Source: Winogradskyella helgolandensis
GTDB lineage: Bacteria > Bacteroidota > Bacteroidia > Flavobacteriales > Flavobacteriaceae
Direction: 5' to 3'
DNA length: 64,000 nucleotides
NCBI RefSeq assembly: GCF_013404085.1
Contig: NZ_JABFHO010000001.1
Location: 1,995,001-2,059,000, forward strand
Shown here: positions 36,274-44,920 of the stretch, piece by piece
Numbering within the stretch: the first letter of the stretch is position 1
How the letters are laid out: every line of letters starts with the position of its first letter
Notes under the pieces: generated by a model
Told to the model about the DNA's origin: nothing
What the model saw: the letters and a program-made list of their open reading frames with translations, nothing else
Database searches by the model: none
Made by a program: the position numbers and the translations under genes

Positions 36274-36924
36274 CTAAGATAAGTTTTTCAAAGCTTCAAT
36301 AATCTCATCAGGTTCAGAACGTGTTCTATAATCAACATTAACATAGCTCCATTTAACGATTCCATCACTTCCAATTATAAAAGTGGCTGGAATAGGTAGT
36401 ATAGTATCATTTCCATTATTGATTTTTTTCAAATCGAGATTACGATCTACTCGCATATGTTCCATCAGAAATTCTGGAACTTCCCAAGCAACACCATATT
36501 GTGAGGCAACTTTAGCATCTTGATCAGATAATACGATAAAATCCATTTTACTAATTTCATCTTTTGTCAATGACCCATCCGGATGTTCAGGGCTAATGGC
36601 AATTAATGTGGCACCTAATGTCTTTATGTCGTTTAATTTTGCTTGCAAGGCTCTAAGTTGCAAATTGCAATATGGGCACCAACTACCACGATAAAATGTG
36701 ATAACAACAGGACCTTCGTTGAGAAAAGTAGATAATGATATTAATTTTTCCTGTGGGTTAGGCAACTTAAAATTTGGTGCTTTTTCTCCAATTTTAATTG
36801 CGTTTTTTCCTTGTTGAAACTCCTTTGCTTTACGAATAATATCATCAACCCCTTTCATAAAATCAGGATTGTTTTTTCGTCCCATAGCAATTTTAGCGTC
36901 CGTTTGTTCTCTTAGTTTATTCAT
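36274..36924 (-). CDS. Peroxiredoxin-like (AhpC/TSA) protein
   Basis: 216 residues, cytoplasmic. Thioredoxin fold with VVITFYRGSWCPYCNLQLRALQ: the usual peroxidatic TxxC is replaced by W-C-P-Y-C, as in the peroxiredoxin-like family that is common in Bacteroidota. Also GEKAPNFKLPNPQ at about 45-57, LIAISPEHPDG and PATFIIGSDGIVKW. Probably a thiol-dependent peroxidase; electron donor unknown. It lies at the left border of the cassette-like region and reads away from it. Confidence 0.9.
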   Translation of the reverse strand: MNKLREQTDAKIAMGRKNNPDFMKGVDDIIRKAKEFQQGKNAIKIGEKAPNFKLPNPQEKLISLSTFLNEGPVVITFYRGSWCPYCNLQLRALQAKLNDIKTLGATLIAISPEHPDGSLTKDEISKMDFIVLSDQDAKVASQYGVAWEVPEFLMEHMRVDRNLDLKKINNGNDTILPIPATFIIGSDGIVKWSYVNVDYRTRSEPDEIIEALKNLS

Positions 36925-37084
36925 TGTTTTTTTTTAATTATAGCGTGTTGTATTTCAAATGTTATAGCATATAGGTCACTAATCTATTTTTGGTAGATTC
37001 GGATTGAAAAACACTAAAATGCTAGTTAAAAATTAATAAGATTGTAATTGATTTTTTTACTCAGTACACTGTTGTCAACTAGCT

Positions 37085-37663
37085 TTATTTCATTATTTCA
37101 GTCAGATAAACAATTCCGAAAACCCAACCAACATAAAGTAGCGTATAAGCCAACGAATAAACTGCTGAAACACCAATATCTCCTTTTGTGTCCTTTGATT
37201 TGTTGAAAACGAATTTTAGTGCTCTGAAAAAAATCCAATATAGCATTGCTAAAATTATAAAGAGTGAAAACCAGAAAATAGCCTCCAAAACAATTAGCAA
37301 TAAAATTATCAAAATCGTCATTCCAATCCACAGTAAAACTGATAAAATCAGTCCTCCAATTCCGTCTCCAACCTCAATTGAAGGCGTATCAAAAGTAGGT
37401 GAAATATTTCCCATTATGTCGCCTCGTTTAAAATTCCGAAATTTAGGAAAATTATCAATCAGTCCAATTCCTTTATACAGCCCGTAAGTCATAAATAGAA
37501 AAAGAGTGGTAGCTATAATTCCGAGAGACAAATAGAGGTTAGAAGTCAGACTTCGGTTGAAGTTAATTCCTGTCAGATAAACAGTCAGAATTGTAATTCC
37601 GATTACGAGTAATGAAACTATGAAAACGGATTTTCCTTTTAAATAATTCTGTTTTATTTTCAA
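37085..37663 (-). CDS. Hypothetical membrane protein (cassette-like gene 6)
   Basis: 192 residues with about five hydrophobic helices (about 13-30, 42-62, 105-135, 128-148 and 168-187) and a short soluble loop with FRNFKRGDIMGNISPTFDTP. No family recognised. It is the last of six consecutive minus-strand genes of unknown function separated by related palindromic spacers; it ends just before a TAGTTGACAACAGTGTAC sequence that resembles the spacer ends. Confidence 0.68.
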   Translation of the reverse strand: MKIKQNYLKGKSVFIVSLLVIGITILTVYLTGINFNRSLTSNLYLSLGIIATTLFLFMTYGLYKGIGLIDNFPKFRNFKRGDIMGNISPTFDTPSIEVGDGIGGLILSVLLWIGMTILIILLLIVLEAIFWFSLFIILAMLYWIFFRALKFVFNKSKDTKGDIGVSAVYSLAYTLLYVGWVFGIVYLTEIMK

Positions 37664-37795
37664 TTCAGAGTATTTTGGTCAGCTTGTTGGCAAGTATTTA
37701 TACAGGTGATCTGTGCGGTTATGCAACTAATTTAGCAAACTTTTACAAGTAGAAAGAACAAGGCAATTAATAATAACCGGTATTGTAGGTCGTTT
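37664..37795 (-). repeat. Cassette-spacer element E1 (attC-like)
   Basis: 132 bp between two cassette-like genes. Read on the minus strand it begins near CTACAATACCGGTTATTATT and ends with TATAAATACTTGCCAACAAG; the GTTGGCAA-type core is on the plus strand at 37685-37692. It is a more diverged member of the spacer family. Confidence 0.5.
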
Positions 37796-38398
37796 TTATT
37801 CAGCAAATTCTCCACCAGATATAAAATTCAATCCAATTGTTGATATTAAAATCAACAAACAAATTGCTAATCCAACTCCTAAAATCCAACCAAAATTAAT
37901 TTCGCTCTCAATGCCATCTGATTTTATTTTCGGTTGTTTGTTGAAAAGCAATGGTATTAAACATAACATAAATCCAGTTGAGAATAAATATCTAGAAAAA
38001 AGTCTATTTCGTTGCTTATGAAATTGAGCCTTGTTAAATTGTAAATATTCAGTGCCGTTTTTACTTAAAGTTAGGATAATATCATCAATTACTCCAATTG
38101 TTAATTTATCGCCGATTTTAATATTTCTTTTAAATTGACGATGTTTTAAATATTTATAATCAATTCCAGAGATATTAAAATCAGTAGTCTTAGGATTTAA
38201 TTCTAATGAATAACTACAACTTCCTCTTCCATTACAATTTTTTCGAAATTCTGGTTCTTCGTTAAGCTCAATCGTTTTATATGTCAGATTTTCTTTTTCA
38301 TATTCAGGTGTTTGAATAAATGTAATAACTATTAAAAACAAGAACGCGAATGTTCCAATTTTAAATGTTTTCTTTTTTTCTTGCCAAGTTTTCTCCAT
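37796..38398 (-). CDS. Hypothetical membrane protein (cassette-like gene 5)
   Basis: 200 residues with three predicted helices (about 12-28, 139-153 and 170-192) and a central periplasmic or extracellular beta domain (about 35-125) containing CNGRGSCSYSLEL, a likely disulphide-bonded hairpin, and IKIGDKLTIGV. No family recognised; overall plan (helix, OB-like or beta domain, helices) resembles small DUF3592-type proteins, without firm support. The start lies 6 bp from the 58-bp repeat at 38405. Confidence 0.68.
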   Translation of the reverse strand: MEKTWQEKKKTFKIGTFAFLFLIVITFIQTPEYEKENLTYKTIELNEEPEFRKNCNGRGSCSYSLELNPKTTDFNISGIDYKYLKHRQFKRNIKIGDKLTIGVIDDIILTLSKNGTEYLQFNKAQFHKQRNRLFSRYLFSTGFMLCLIPLLFNKQPKIKSDGIESEINFGWILGVGLAICLLILISTIGLNFISGGEFAE

Positions 38399-38555
38399 TC
38401 TAAAATGTCTTGCCCTGAAATATGGCTACAGGTTAAAATTGAATTAAGCTGATAATTTATATGAGCAACAGATTTTGAGTTGCAATTCGTATGATGCTTT
38501 TTCAAAACTGTAAAATTTGCCATATGAATGCTTTTTCGATTCTATTTAGTCAATA
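38399..38555 (-). repeat. Cassette-spacer element E2 with 58-bp repeat shared with E4
   Basis: 157-bp spacer. Positions 38405-38462 match 39454-39510; 33 bases in a row are identical (38430-38462 against 39478-39510). The other part holds short repeats such as GCATTCATATGGCAAATTTT and GCATCATACG. It lies in the 5' leader of gene 5. Confidence 0.7.
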
Positions 38556-38744
38556 CTAACTGCTTGCAGTTTTGAAATTTCCAAAAATCAAAGACGTAAG
38601 TAATAATCCAATGCCAATTCCCACAAAAGAACCTTTCGCTAAATCAGGTAACTCAAAGTAATAAGAAAATACTTGTGAAGTAGCAATTACAAACATTCCG
38701 ATTGATAATAAAATTAGTGCTTTCCTTTTAGTTATTTTTTTCAT
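38556..38744 (-). CDS. Small two-helix membrane protein (cassette-like gene 4)
   Basis: 62 residues: KKITKRKALILLSIGMFVIATSQ... gives a basic start and two transmembrane helices (about 8-26 and 36-55) with a GIGIGLLLTSLIFG ending. No family recognised. Size and plan fit the small membrane proteins often found as single-gene cassettes. Weak because short, but the start, the helices and the flanking spacers support it. Confidence 0.6.
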   Translation of the reverse strand: MKKITKRKALILLSIGMFVIATSQVFSYYFELPDLAKGSFVGIGIGLLLTSLIFGNFKTASS

Positions 38745-38901
38745 GTCATTTGTGTTTTAATGATTTGTATTTCAAATCTATTATTTGTTACAGATATTTT
38801 TAAAATTATTGTCAAGGGTTGCATATAGTAATAATGTACGTACATCTAATGACGAACTAAACTAAGGATTATTTTTTTATGCGATATTAGCAAACGTTTT
38901 T
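38745..38901 (-). repeat. Cassette-spacer element E3 (attC-like)
   Basis: 157 bp. On the minus strand it starts with GTTTGCTAATATCGCATAA, which matches the E5 start TTGCCAACACCGTATAA at most positions, and it contains a CATTAGATGTACGTACAT palindrome core and a CTATATGCAACCC end. Confidence 0.6.
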
Positions 38902-39453
38902 TTAATCTACGTAACCTTGATATTCTATGAATTTTAGTTTTCCGTTTTCAAATTTAAAAATGAAAACAGATGTTTGTTCTAAATTTCCAATTTTTAATAA
39001 ATCAGTTTTAAATTCCGTTTTAATGCGATTCTCAAGTTTTTCTTTTTTTATTCCCACAAAAATAGAGTCTAAAAACTCAAAATCTGAATTCTCTATTTTA
39101 GCCGAGTAAATTGATTCCCAGTTTGTTGCTCGATAAGAATAAATTTTGGTCTTGTCAAAAGTCAGTGTCTTAATGGTGTCAGTAACTGATTCGTCGTGCG
39201 TATTACTATTGGGTTCTACTTTTAAGTCAAACTTTGGATTTAAGGCGATTTTTTCTAAATCAGATTCCAATTCAGTTAATAAGCTATCATTTTCAAAATA
39301 CTGTTCAGGTATTACAATTTCCTCAATCTGTTTTTTCGGTACAGCTTTTAATTCCATCGTTGGTTTTACTTCAATCGATTCCGCTTTTTGGATTTCCTTT
39401 TGTTTACAAGAAACTATCAGAATTAGCATTAAAATTGGTAGCTGTCTTTTCAT
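38902..39453 (-). CDS. Hypothetical lipoprotein (cassette-like gene 3)
   Basis: 183 residues. Lipoprotein signal MKRQLPILMLILIVSCKQKE (Cys about 16) followed by a charged linker and a mixed alpha/beta domain (about 95-183) with SIFVGIKKEKLENRI and VFIFKFENGKLKFIEYQGY, which looks like the small periplasmic domain that monitors calcium or ligand in some cassette lipoproteins, but no family was recognised. The ATG is directly next to the 58-bp repeat of E4 (39454). Confidence 0.72.
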   Translation of the reverse strand: MKRQLPILMLILIVSCKQKEIQKAESIEVKPTMELKAVPKKQIEEIVIPEQYFENDSLLTELESDLEKIALNPKFDLKVEPNSNTHDESVTDTIKTLTFDKTKIYSYRATNWESIYSAKIENSDFEFLDSIFVGIKKEKLENRIKTEFKTDLLKIGNLEQTSVFIFKFENGKLKFIEYQGYVD

Positions 39454-39536
39454 ATGTCTTGTCCGAAGTAATGCTATAGGTTAAAATTGAATTAAGCTGA
39501 TAATTTATATACGATATCGGCTGTAGTTTTTTATAT
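39454..39536 (-). repeat. Cassette-spacer element E4 with 58-bp repeat shared with E2
   Basis: 83 bp. On the minus strand it begins AGCCGATATCGTATATAA, aligned with the E3 and E5 starts, and continues into the block that is repeated in E2. Gene 2's TGA stop and gene 3's ATG bracket it exactly. Confidence 0.7.
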
Positions 39537-39977
39537 TCAACTTTTAATTTCTATGTCGTTATTATTTTTTAACGCAATATTCTTAAATTCTTCAAAATAT
39601 TTTGAATTCCAGCGAGGCCATATTCTAATGGACTTTTTAATATTATTCCTATCTCGATAATATATTTTCCATATGTCACGATCATTAATTTCAGCAAGTG
39701 TTTTTTTTATTTTCAGAATATTTTTGAAGGATATTTTTTCATCTGAATTTTTTGATGAAATGAACAAGTATTCATTGTCAAATTCAATTGATTTACCTTT
39801 ATCAAAAACAAAGTATAATCCAGTAAGTAGGAAAATAAATATAGTCAAAATTCCGATTGCTAAAATGTCATCCTTATTTTCAGTCAAAATTTTAATAGCG
39901 ATTCCAACCATTAAAATTCCAATAATAATTGGAACATATTTCCAATTTCTTGTATTTGTTGATATTCGTTTCCTCAT
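39537..39977 (-). CDS. Hypothetical membrane protein with PH-like domain (cassette-like gene 2)
   Basis: 146 residues: two helices (about 14-30 and 39-58) followed by a beta domain (about 62-140: FDNEYLFISSKNSDEKISFKNI, WKIYYRDRNN, IRIWPRWNSKYFEEFKNIAL) whose layout is that of bacterial PH-like domain proteins. No closer family recognised. Lys/Asn/Ile-rich composition, like its cassette-like neighbours. Confidence 0.7.
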   Translation of the reverse strand: MRKRISTNTRNWKYVPIIIGILMVGIAIKILTENKDDILAIGILTIFIFLLTGLYFVFDKGKSIEFDNEYLFISSKNSDEKISFKNILKIKKTLAEINDRDIWKIYYRDRNNIKKSIRIWPRWNSKYFEEFKNIALKNNNDIEIKS

Positions 39978-39990
39978 TTTCTAGATTACG

Positions 39991-40115
39991 GCCAATGTTG
40001 TTGTATATGGTTTGTTTAAGTAGTGAATTTACTAAATAAAACACGAACGTCAAAATTCCTAAGGAATTTTAAGGGTGGACTAGAACGAGCAATAAAGTTT
40101 ATACGGTGTTGGCAA
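39991..40115 (-). repeat. Cassette-spacer element E5 (best attC-like copy)
   Basis: 125 bp. The minus strand begins TTGCCAACACCGTATAAAC and ends CATATACAACAACATTGGC, so the ends form an imperfect inverted repeat (GCCAA/TTGGC outside, GTATA/TATAC inside). Near the centre is a perfect hairpin AAAATTCCT-A-AGGAATTTT (40052-40070). This architecture, with paired short outer and inner boxes around a variable loop, is like integron attC sites, although the boxes do not match the classical RYYYAAC/GTTRRRY exactly. Confidence 0.6.
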
Positions 40116-40124
40116 TTTGGCTTT

Positions 40125-40877
40125 TTATTCAACTAATTTTAATTCAGTTCGTTTTGTCTTTTTTAGGTATTCAATATTTAAATCGGTTAAATTCCATAAG
40201 TAAATTCGATTATTCGTTTTGCTCAAAATTCCAAATTCCGATATAATTTTCTTTTGTCCAGAATTCGTTAAATGTGATTCGTTTATATAATTAATTGGAT
40301 ATAAGTTTTTTATTATTCCGTTTAGAATTTCAACTTTATTTGAATTCCAAGTATGGTCTTTTTCTAAAATATTAACGGAAGTTGAAAACAATCCTTTTTT
40401 CATTTTTCTTTCAGTTCCTGAATCAAAATTCGAGTCAAGTTTTGTTGTATATCCATAATCAAAACCTAATTCGTCAATTAAAATTCTATTAAATTCTAAA
40501 ATTGATTTTTCATTACAATATTCTGTGCTTAATTGTAGACAAAAGTCAATTGTTGATTTTTCAGGTTTCTCTTTTAGATTCAACATTTGATTGCTGATAG
40601 AAAAATATGTTTCGGTTGTTTCAGAATTAAAACCGACAAAGCAATAAACTAATTCCTTATTTGATTTAAGTGCTTTTTCAAAACCACTTTTAGTTTTGTA
40701 GATTGATTGATAATTAATGTCAAACGATTTTGCTTTAAGTTCAGACATTTTTTCAATTTGTTTAATGCAGAATAGAATTTTAGATTCCATTTCAAACATT
40801 TCTGCGGATTTTTCGTCAGTTAGTTTGAATAGTTTAATTATCCAATTCTTTGTTCTGTTTTTCATTAGGAACTTCAT
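40125..40877 (-). CDS. Hypothetical cytoplasmic protein (cassette-like gene 1)
   Basis: 250 residues, no signal or helix; ATG 40865 (MKNRTKNW) is an alternative start five codons in. Mixed alpha/beta with segments KELVYCFVGFNSETTETYFSISNQM, NRILIDELGFDYGYTTKLDS and a C-terminal NRIYLWNLTDLNIEYLKK. No family recognised. First gene of the cassette-like run; the GTTGGCAAC core of spacer E6 lies 10 bp upstream. Confidence 0.7.
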   Translation of the reverse strand: MKFLMKNRTKNWIIKLFKLTDEKSAEMFEMESKILFCIKQIEKMSELKAKSFDINYQSIYKTKSGFEKALKSNKELVYCFVGFNSETTETYFSISNQMLNLKEKPEKSTIDFCLQLSTEYCNEKSILEFNRILIDELGFDYGYTTKLDSNFDSGTERKMKKGLFSTSVNILEKDHTWNSNKVEILNGIIKNLYPINYINESHLTNSGQKKIISEFGILSKTNNRIYLWNLTDLNIEYLKKTKRTELKLVE

Positions 40878-41222
40878 TTTAAGATTGTTGCCAACTAGTT
40901 ATATAATAACTTTTATTACCGATATCCCGTAAAGATAACAGGTAAATAAACTATAACAAGGTAAAAGTTTTGAGGCTCATGTGTTTATGTTTTCTGCCAT
41001 TTTAGGATCTTACTTCAGCTTTAGTAAACATAGGCATGCTATTCGCTATTAATTAAACGCGTGTAAATTAGCATATTGAACATACCTGTTTCATAATAAG
41101 TTGCCAATATCGTAATCTCCCAAGAAATTAGCTGTAACTTCGCGCCAAATTAAAGGAGTGACCTAAATACTATTTCAAGTAAGGAATAATAAATTATAGA
41201 GTTTGCTTCATAAACTTTATAT
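40878..41222. repeat. 345-bp gap: spacer element E6, array border and rhlE leader
   Basis: The minus strand ends ...TATATAACTAGTTGGCAAC at 40887-40895, with GATATCGGTAATAAAAG behind it. A second core, GTTGCCAATATCGTAATC on the plus strand at 41100-41117, mirrors the TTGCCAACACCGTAT start of E5, so about 200 bp between them may be a gene-less or decayed cassette. From about 41120 the sequence is the rhlE leader. Confidence 0.5.
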
Positions 41223-42518
41223 ATGTCATTTAAATCTTTGGGCCTATCTGAGCCTTTACTTAAAGCTATCCAGAAAAAAGGATACGAAACACCTTCTCCA
41301 ATTCAAGCAAAAGCCATTCCTCCTGTATTAGAAGGAAGAGATGTTTTAGCTTCAGCACAAACCGGAACAGGAAAAACGGCTGGTTTTACACTACCGTTGC
41401 TTCACTTGTTGTCTGATCATACTGCTCAAAGGCACAGACCTATTAGAGCTTTAATCTTAACTCCAACACGTGAGTTGGCAGCGCAAGTTTTTGCGAATGT
41501 AAAAGAGTATAGCGAGTTCTTAAATATAAGAAGTGCGGTTATTTTTGGTGGAGTCAACCAGAAACCGCAAGTCAATAAATTAAGTCAAGGTGTCGATGTT
41601 TTAGTGGCGACTCCAGGACGTTTAATAGATTTAGAAAATCAAGGAGTTTTATCTTTAAATAAAGTAGAGATATTTGTTTTAGATGAAGCCGATCGTATGT
41701 TAGATATGGGGTTTTTGCGTGATATTGAACGCGTTATGAAATTAATGCCAGCTAAGCGACAAAATTTGATGTTCTCAGCAACGTTTTCTAAAGATATTAA
41801 GAAATTAGCCTATTCAATTCTTAATAATCCAGTGCAAGTTGAAGCGACTCCAGAAAATACAGCGGTTGAAGTTATTGAACAAAAGGTTTACAGAGTTGCT
41901 AAAGGCAAGAAAACAGACTTAATTATTAAATTAATTACTGAAGGTAATTGGAAACAAGTACTAGTTTTTAATAGAACAAAACATGGCGCCAACAAGCTTT
42001 GTAAAAAAATGATTAGTGCTGGTATTACGGCTGCTGCTATTCATGGTAATAAAAGTCAAGGAGCAAGAACAAAAGCGTTAGCCGGATTTAAAAATGGATC
42101 GGTTAGGGTTTTAGTAGCTACAGATATTGCAGCGCGAGGTTTAGATATTCCTTTACTACCACATGTTATAAATTTTGAATTACCTAATATTTCTGAAGAC
42201 TACGTGCATAGAATTGGTAGAACAGGTAGAGCAGGAGCCAGTGGAGAAGCTATTTCTTTGGTTAGCGCAGATGAAACGACATATTTGCGAGATATTGAGA
42301 AATTAATTGATATGAAGATTGAAGTTGAAATCCTTGAAGGATTTGAACCCGATCCTAATGCTTCAACAGAACCTATAAAACCAGGTCAGAATAGAAATCA
42401 AGGACGCGGAAGAGGTTCTAATAATAAAAATTCGGGAAACTCAGGGAAGTCTAAAAGCTCGAGTTCAGACCGAAATAAAAGTAGAAGTCGTAGTAGAAAC
42501 AACGATAGTAGACGTTAA
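41223..42518 (+). CDS. rhlE: DEAD-box RNA helicase, RhlE type
   Basis: 431 residues. All helicase motifs are present: Q-motif region [59 protein letters not shown], then [15 protein letters not shown] and [10 protein letters not shown]. The C-terminal tail (about 385-431) is Arg/Gly/Ser/Asn-rich and likely binds RNA. It unwinds RNA in ribosome assembly or cold adaptation. The small gene at 42522 follows 3 bp later. Confidence 0.96.
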   Translation: MSFKSLGLSEPLLKAIQKKGYETPSPIQAKAIPPVLEGRDVLASAQTGTGKTAGFTLPLLHLLSDHTAQRHRPIRALILTPTRELAAQVFANVKEYSEFLNIRSAVIFGGVNQKPQVNKLSQGVDVLVATPGRLIDLENQGVLSLNKVEIFVLDEADRMLDMGFLRDIERVMKLMPAKRQNLMFSATFSKDIKKLAYSILNNPVQVEATPENTAVEVIEQKVYRVAKGKKTDLIIKLITEGNWKQVLVFNRTKHGANKLCKKMISAGITAAAIHGNKSQGARTKALAGFKNGSVRVLVATDIAARGLDIPLLPHVINFELPNISEDYVHRIGRTGRAGASGEAISLVSADETTYLRDIEKLIDMKIEVEILEGFEPDPNASTEPIKPGQNRNQGRGRGSNNKNSGNSGKSKSSSSDRNKSRSRSRNNDSRR

Positions 42519-42521
42519 GCC

Positions 42522-42737
42522 ATGACTTCAGTTTTAAAAGAAAAAATTCTAGAAGTTTGCGATAAAAAGGTGTCTCAAAAAGGGACTAATGTAGGCATTT
42601 CATTTTATGCATTCTTTAAAAATAAAAATGATAATCCAGAATTGTTAATGGAAGCTGCAACGTGGTGGATAAAAACCCAGCAATTAGATCATTTTGAAAA
42701 GGCGGTTAAGATTAAGGAATTAGTAAAAGATTTATAA
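42522..42737 (+). CDS. Small conserved protein, DUF6500-like
   Basis: 71 residues: VCDKKVSQKGTNVGISFYAFF, ELLMEAATWWIKTQQLDHFEKA. I recall this pattern from a small conserved family (DUF6500), but the name is tentative and function unknown. It begins 3 bp after rhlE, so the two are likely co-transcribed. Confidence 0.8.
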   Translation: MTSVLKEKILEVCDKKVSQKGTNVGISFYAFFKNKNDNPELLMEAATWWIKTQQLDHFEKAVKIKELVKDL

Positions 42738-42793
42738 TAGCAGTAGCTACTATGTCGTACTACCACTATAGTATTAATAAAATTGTAAATTTG

Positions 42794-42868
42794 TTGTCGT
42801 TCCTGCGTAGGCAGTAATTGACTTTAATTATAAATAATATTAGATTTCTGCTTTCGCAGGAATGACAG
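42794..42868. repeat. REP-like inverted repeat (GTCnTTCCTGCGnAGGCAG family)
   Basis: GTCGTTCCTGCGTAGGCAG on the left and its near reverse complement CTGCTTTCGCAGGAATGAC on the right, about 27 bp apart. A further half copy (TTCCTGCGAAGGCAGAAAT) is at 49972-49990. Such copies are scattered in many Bacteroidota genomes. Confidence 0.75.
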
Positions 42869-42872
42869 AATT

Positions 42873-43100
42873 ATGTCTACACAACCCAACAATCCACTTC
42901 ACGGAGTAAAGCTAGAACAGATTATTACTGAATTACAAGCGCATTATGGTTGGGAATATATGGGCTATCAAATAAAGATTCGTTGCTTTACGGAAAATCC
43001 GTCAGTAAAATCGAGCTTAAAGTTTTTAAGGCGCACACCTTGGGCTAGAACTAAGGTTGAGACTATGTATTTAGACTATTTAAAAAAGAATAAGAATTAA
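42873..43100 (+). CDS. VF530 family DNA-binding protein (DUF2132)
   Basis: 75 residues, normal length. The family block [25 protein letters not shown] and [23 protein letters not shown] are clear. VF530 is a small double-stranded DNA-binding protein of unknown role. The ATG is only 4 bp from the REP-like repeat, and the stop overlaps the convergent gene at 43097 by 4 bp. Confidence 0.93.
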   Translation: MSTQPNNPLHGVKLEQIITELQAHYGWEYMGYQIKIRCFTENPSVKSSLKFLRRTPWARTKVETMYLDYLKKNKN

Positions 43101-43756
43101 TCTTCGTCGTCTTCAAACTCAATTACAGTGACGTCAAATTCAGCATCATTGAATTCATCTCTACTCATCCAATATTCTGAAGTAATTAATCTATAAGAGT
43201 TGTCATCAATTTTTGTTAATTTCCAAACTATAGATTCAGCTTCGTTAAATTCTTCTTTTCCGGCGAGGTGATTGGAGAATAATCGTTTAATTACGCTGTT
43301 ATTGGCTAAAGTTTTATCAAACGCTTTTAGAACAACTTCTTTAGTAATGTCTTTATTAGGAGTAATTTCAAATTCAACTACAGTTGCTTTTGCATTTGGA
43401 AATGTTCCATTATAGGCTTTATGAAGCAATTGGTTGATATTGAATAGTTGATGATGCAAACTAATATCAGCATATTCTTCAGATATTTTATCGAGTAACA
43501 TTTCATGCGAAATTTGCTCAATCTGATTTTCATTAAGTTGATCGGATAATTTGTAATCTAAGAGTATAGCAGCTGCTTCTTCTGGCTCAAAATCTGAAAT
43601 GCCCATAAACAACAATTCTATTAATTCTGAGGTTGAAGACTCGCTAACGTCTTCTAACCCAAATTTTTCTAATAAAACAATATAGTCTTCATTTGTCCAA
43701 GCGTCTTTAAGCTCATCAACTGTTTTTACGCTATTAATAATAATGTGGTATTTCAT
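43097..43756 (-). CDS. Conserved hypothetical protein
   Basis: 219 residues, cytoplasmic, acidic at the C-terminus (VIEFEDDED). N-terminal helices ([37 protein letters not shown]) and a C-terminal beta part ([32 protein letters not shown]). No family recognised. It converges on the VF530 gene with a 4-bp overlap. Confidence 0.75.
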   Translation of the reverse strand: MKYHIIINSVKTVDELKDAWTNEDYIVLLEKFGLEDVSESSTSELIELLFMGISDFEPEEAAAILLDYKLSDQLNENQIEQISHEMLLDKISEEYADISLHHQLFNINQLLHKAYNGTFPNAKATVVEFEITPNKDITKEVVLKAFDKTLANNSVIKRLFSNHLAGKEEFNEAESIVWKLTKIDDNSYRLITSEYWMSRDEFNDAEFDVTVIEFEDDED

Positions 43757-43930
43757 AGGTTATTATTTATTGCTTTTTTTAAACACATGTTGTTGGCTAT
43801 TTATCATTTTCTTGAGTGATAAAATTTTGAACATGCTCGTTTCGTGTGTTTATTTCTAATGCTTTTTAACGGTCACATGGTTTATCCATGTTAATATTGA
43901 CATAATGAAGTAAATTTGGTTATGGATGTT

Positions 43931-44821
43931 TCATATTTTTCCTAAGGTTTTGCCTTTTTTCTTATCTAGATAGTGTCGTAATACACCACCTTTAACATTG
44001 TTAACATCAAACTCAACGATAAAAGCATTTTCGTCTATGTCTTCAATGATACGATGCATTTTTTTTATGTCTATACGATTAATAATGGTGTGAATAATAT
44101 CAAAATCTTGCTGAGGTCCATTACTTCCAAATCCTTTAGAACCTTTGTAGGTGGTTAATCCTACACCTAATTCAATCATAATGGCATGTTTAATATCTGC
44201 ATATTCGTTAGATACTATAGTAACACCAATAAAATCTTCAAAACCTTCAATAGTTAAATCGGTAACTTTTGCTGTCACAATATAGGTGAGAATAGAGTAG
44301 AGTGCAATTTCAACAGAAACGACTAATGCCGTAATACTGAATAGCACAATATTAAACATAAGAATAACTTTACCAATACTGAGGCCAAACTTGTCATTAA
44401 GGTAAATTCCTAAAATTTCTGAACCATCTAAAACCGATCCATTTCTAATGGCTATGCCAATACCTCCACCTAAACACAAGCCTCCAAAGATTGAAATGAG
44501 TAGTTTGTCTTCTGTAATCGTTCCATAATCCCCAAAATGAATTAATGATGCAAAACCTAGAATACTAAGGATAGATTTAATAACAATACGCTTAGATACC
44601 GTATAATAACCAAGAATTAGAAATGGTAAACTAAAAATAATTAGTAATACTGATACATTTATGCCGAGTAGACCATTAACGAGTAATGCTATTCCTGTAA
44701 CGCCTCCATCCAAAAAACCATTAGGCAATAAAAATGCTTTTAGACCAATACTGGCTAATACGATGCCTAAAGTAATTTGACCAAATTCAGAAAAAAAATT
44801 GTACGTTTTTGAGTGTTTCAA
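43931..44821 (-). CDS. YitT family membrane protein (DUF161/DUF2179)
   Basis: 296 residues. Five to six membrane helices (about 13-190) with the family motif LLPNGFLDGGVTGIALLVNGLLGINVSVLL and GIAIRNGSVLDGSEILGIYLN, then a cytoplasmic DUF2179 domain with GVGLTTYKGSKGFG and a HRIIEDIDENAFIVEFDVNNVKGG end. Function is not established; transporter-like. Single gene unit. Confidence 0.92.
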   Translation of the reverse strand: MKHSKTYNFFSEFGQITLGIVLASIGLKAFLLPNGFLDGGVTGIALLVNGLLGINVSVLLIIFSLPFLILGYYTVSKRIVIKSILSILGFASLIHFGDYGTITEDKLLISIFGGLCLGGGIGIAIRNGSVLDGSEILGIYLNDKFGLSIGKVILMFNIVLFSITALVVSVEIALYSILTYIVTAKVTDLTIEGFEDFIGVTIVSNEYADIKHAIMIELGVGLTTYKGSKGFGSNGPQQDFDIIHTIINRIDIKKMHRIIEDIDENAFIVEFDVNNVKGGVLRHYLDKKKGKTLGKI

Positions 44822-44920
44822 ATGTTGAGTTTTTGTTCTGGAAAAGTTACAAAAACCATTTAAGACGCAATTATTTTAAGATGGTTATTTACAGTTTATT
44901 TTGAGCGTAAATATAGTTTT

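Noticed and set aside
37188..37487. 99-codon plus-strand frame in the cassette-like region
   Set aside because: Exact antisense of a membrane protein gene; no start context and no homology seen. Similar plus-strand frames at 39146-39484 and 39673-39984 were dropped for the same reason.
38332..38523. 63-codon frame on the minus strand over the E2 spacer and the start of gene 5
   Set aside because: Overlaps the well-supported gene at 38398 in another frame, spans the 58-bp repeat, and has no recognisable protein character.
36925..41222. Prophage or conjugative element for the unknown-gene cluster
   Set aside because: No integrase, structural phage protein, relaxase, tra gene or tRNA target seen; all spacers are alike, which fits cassettes better.
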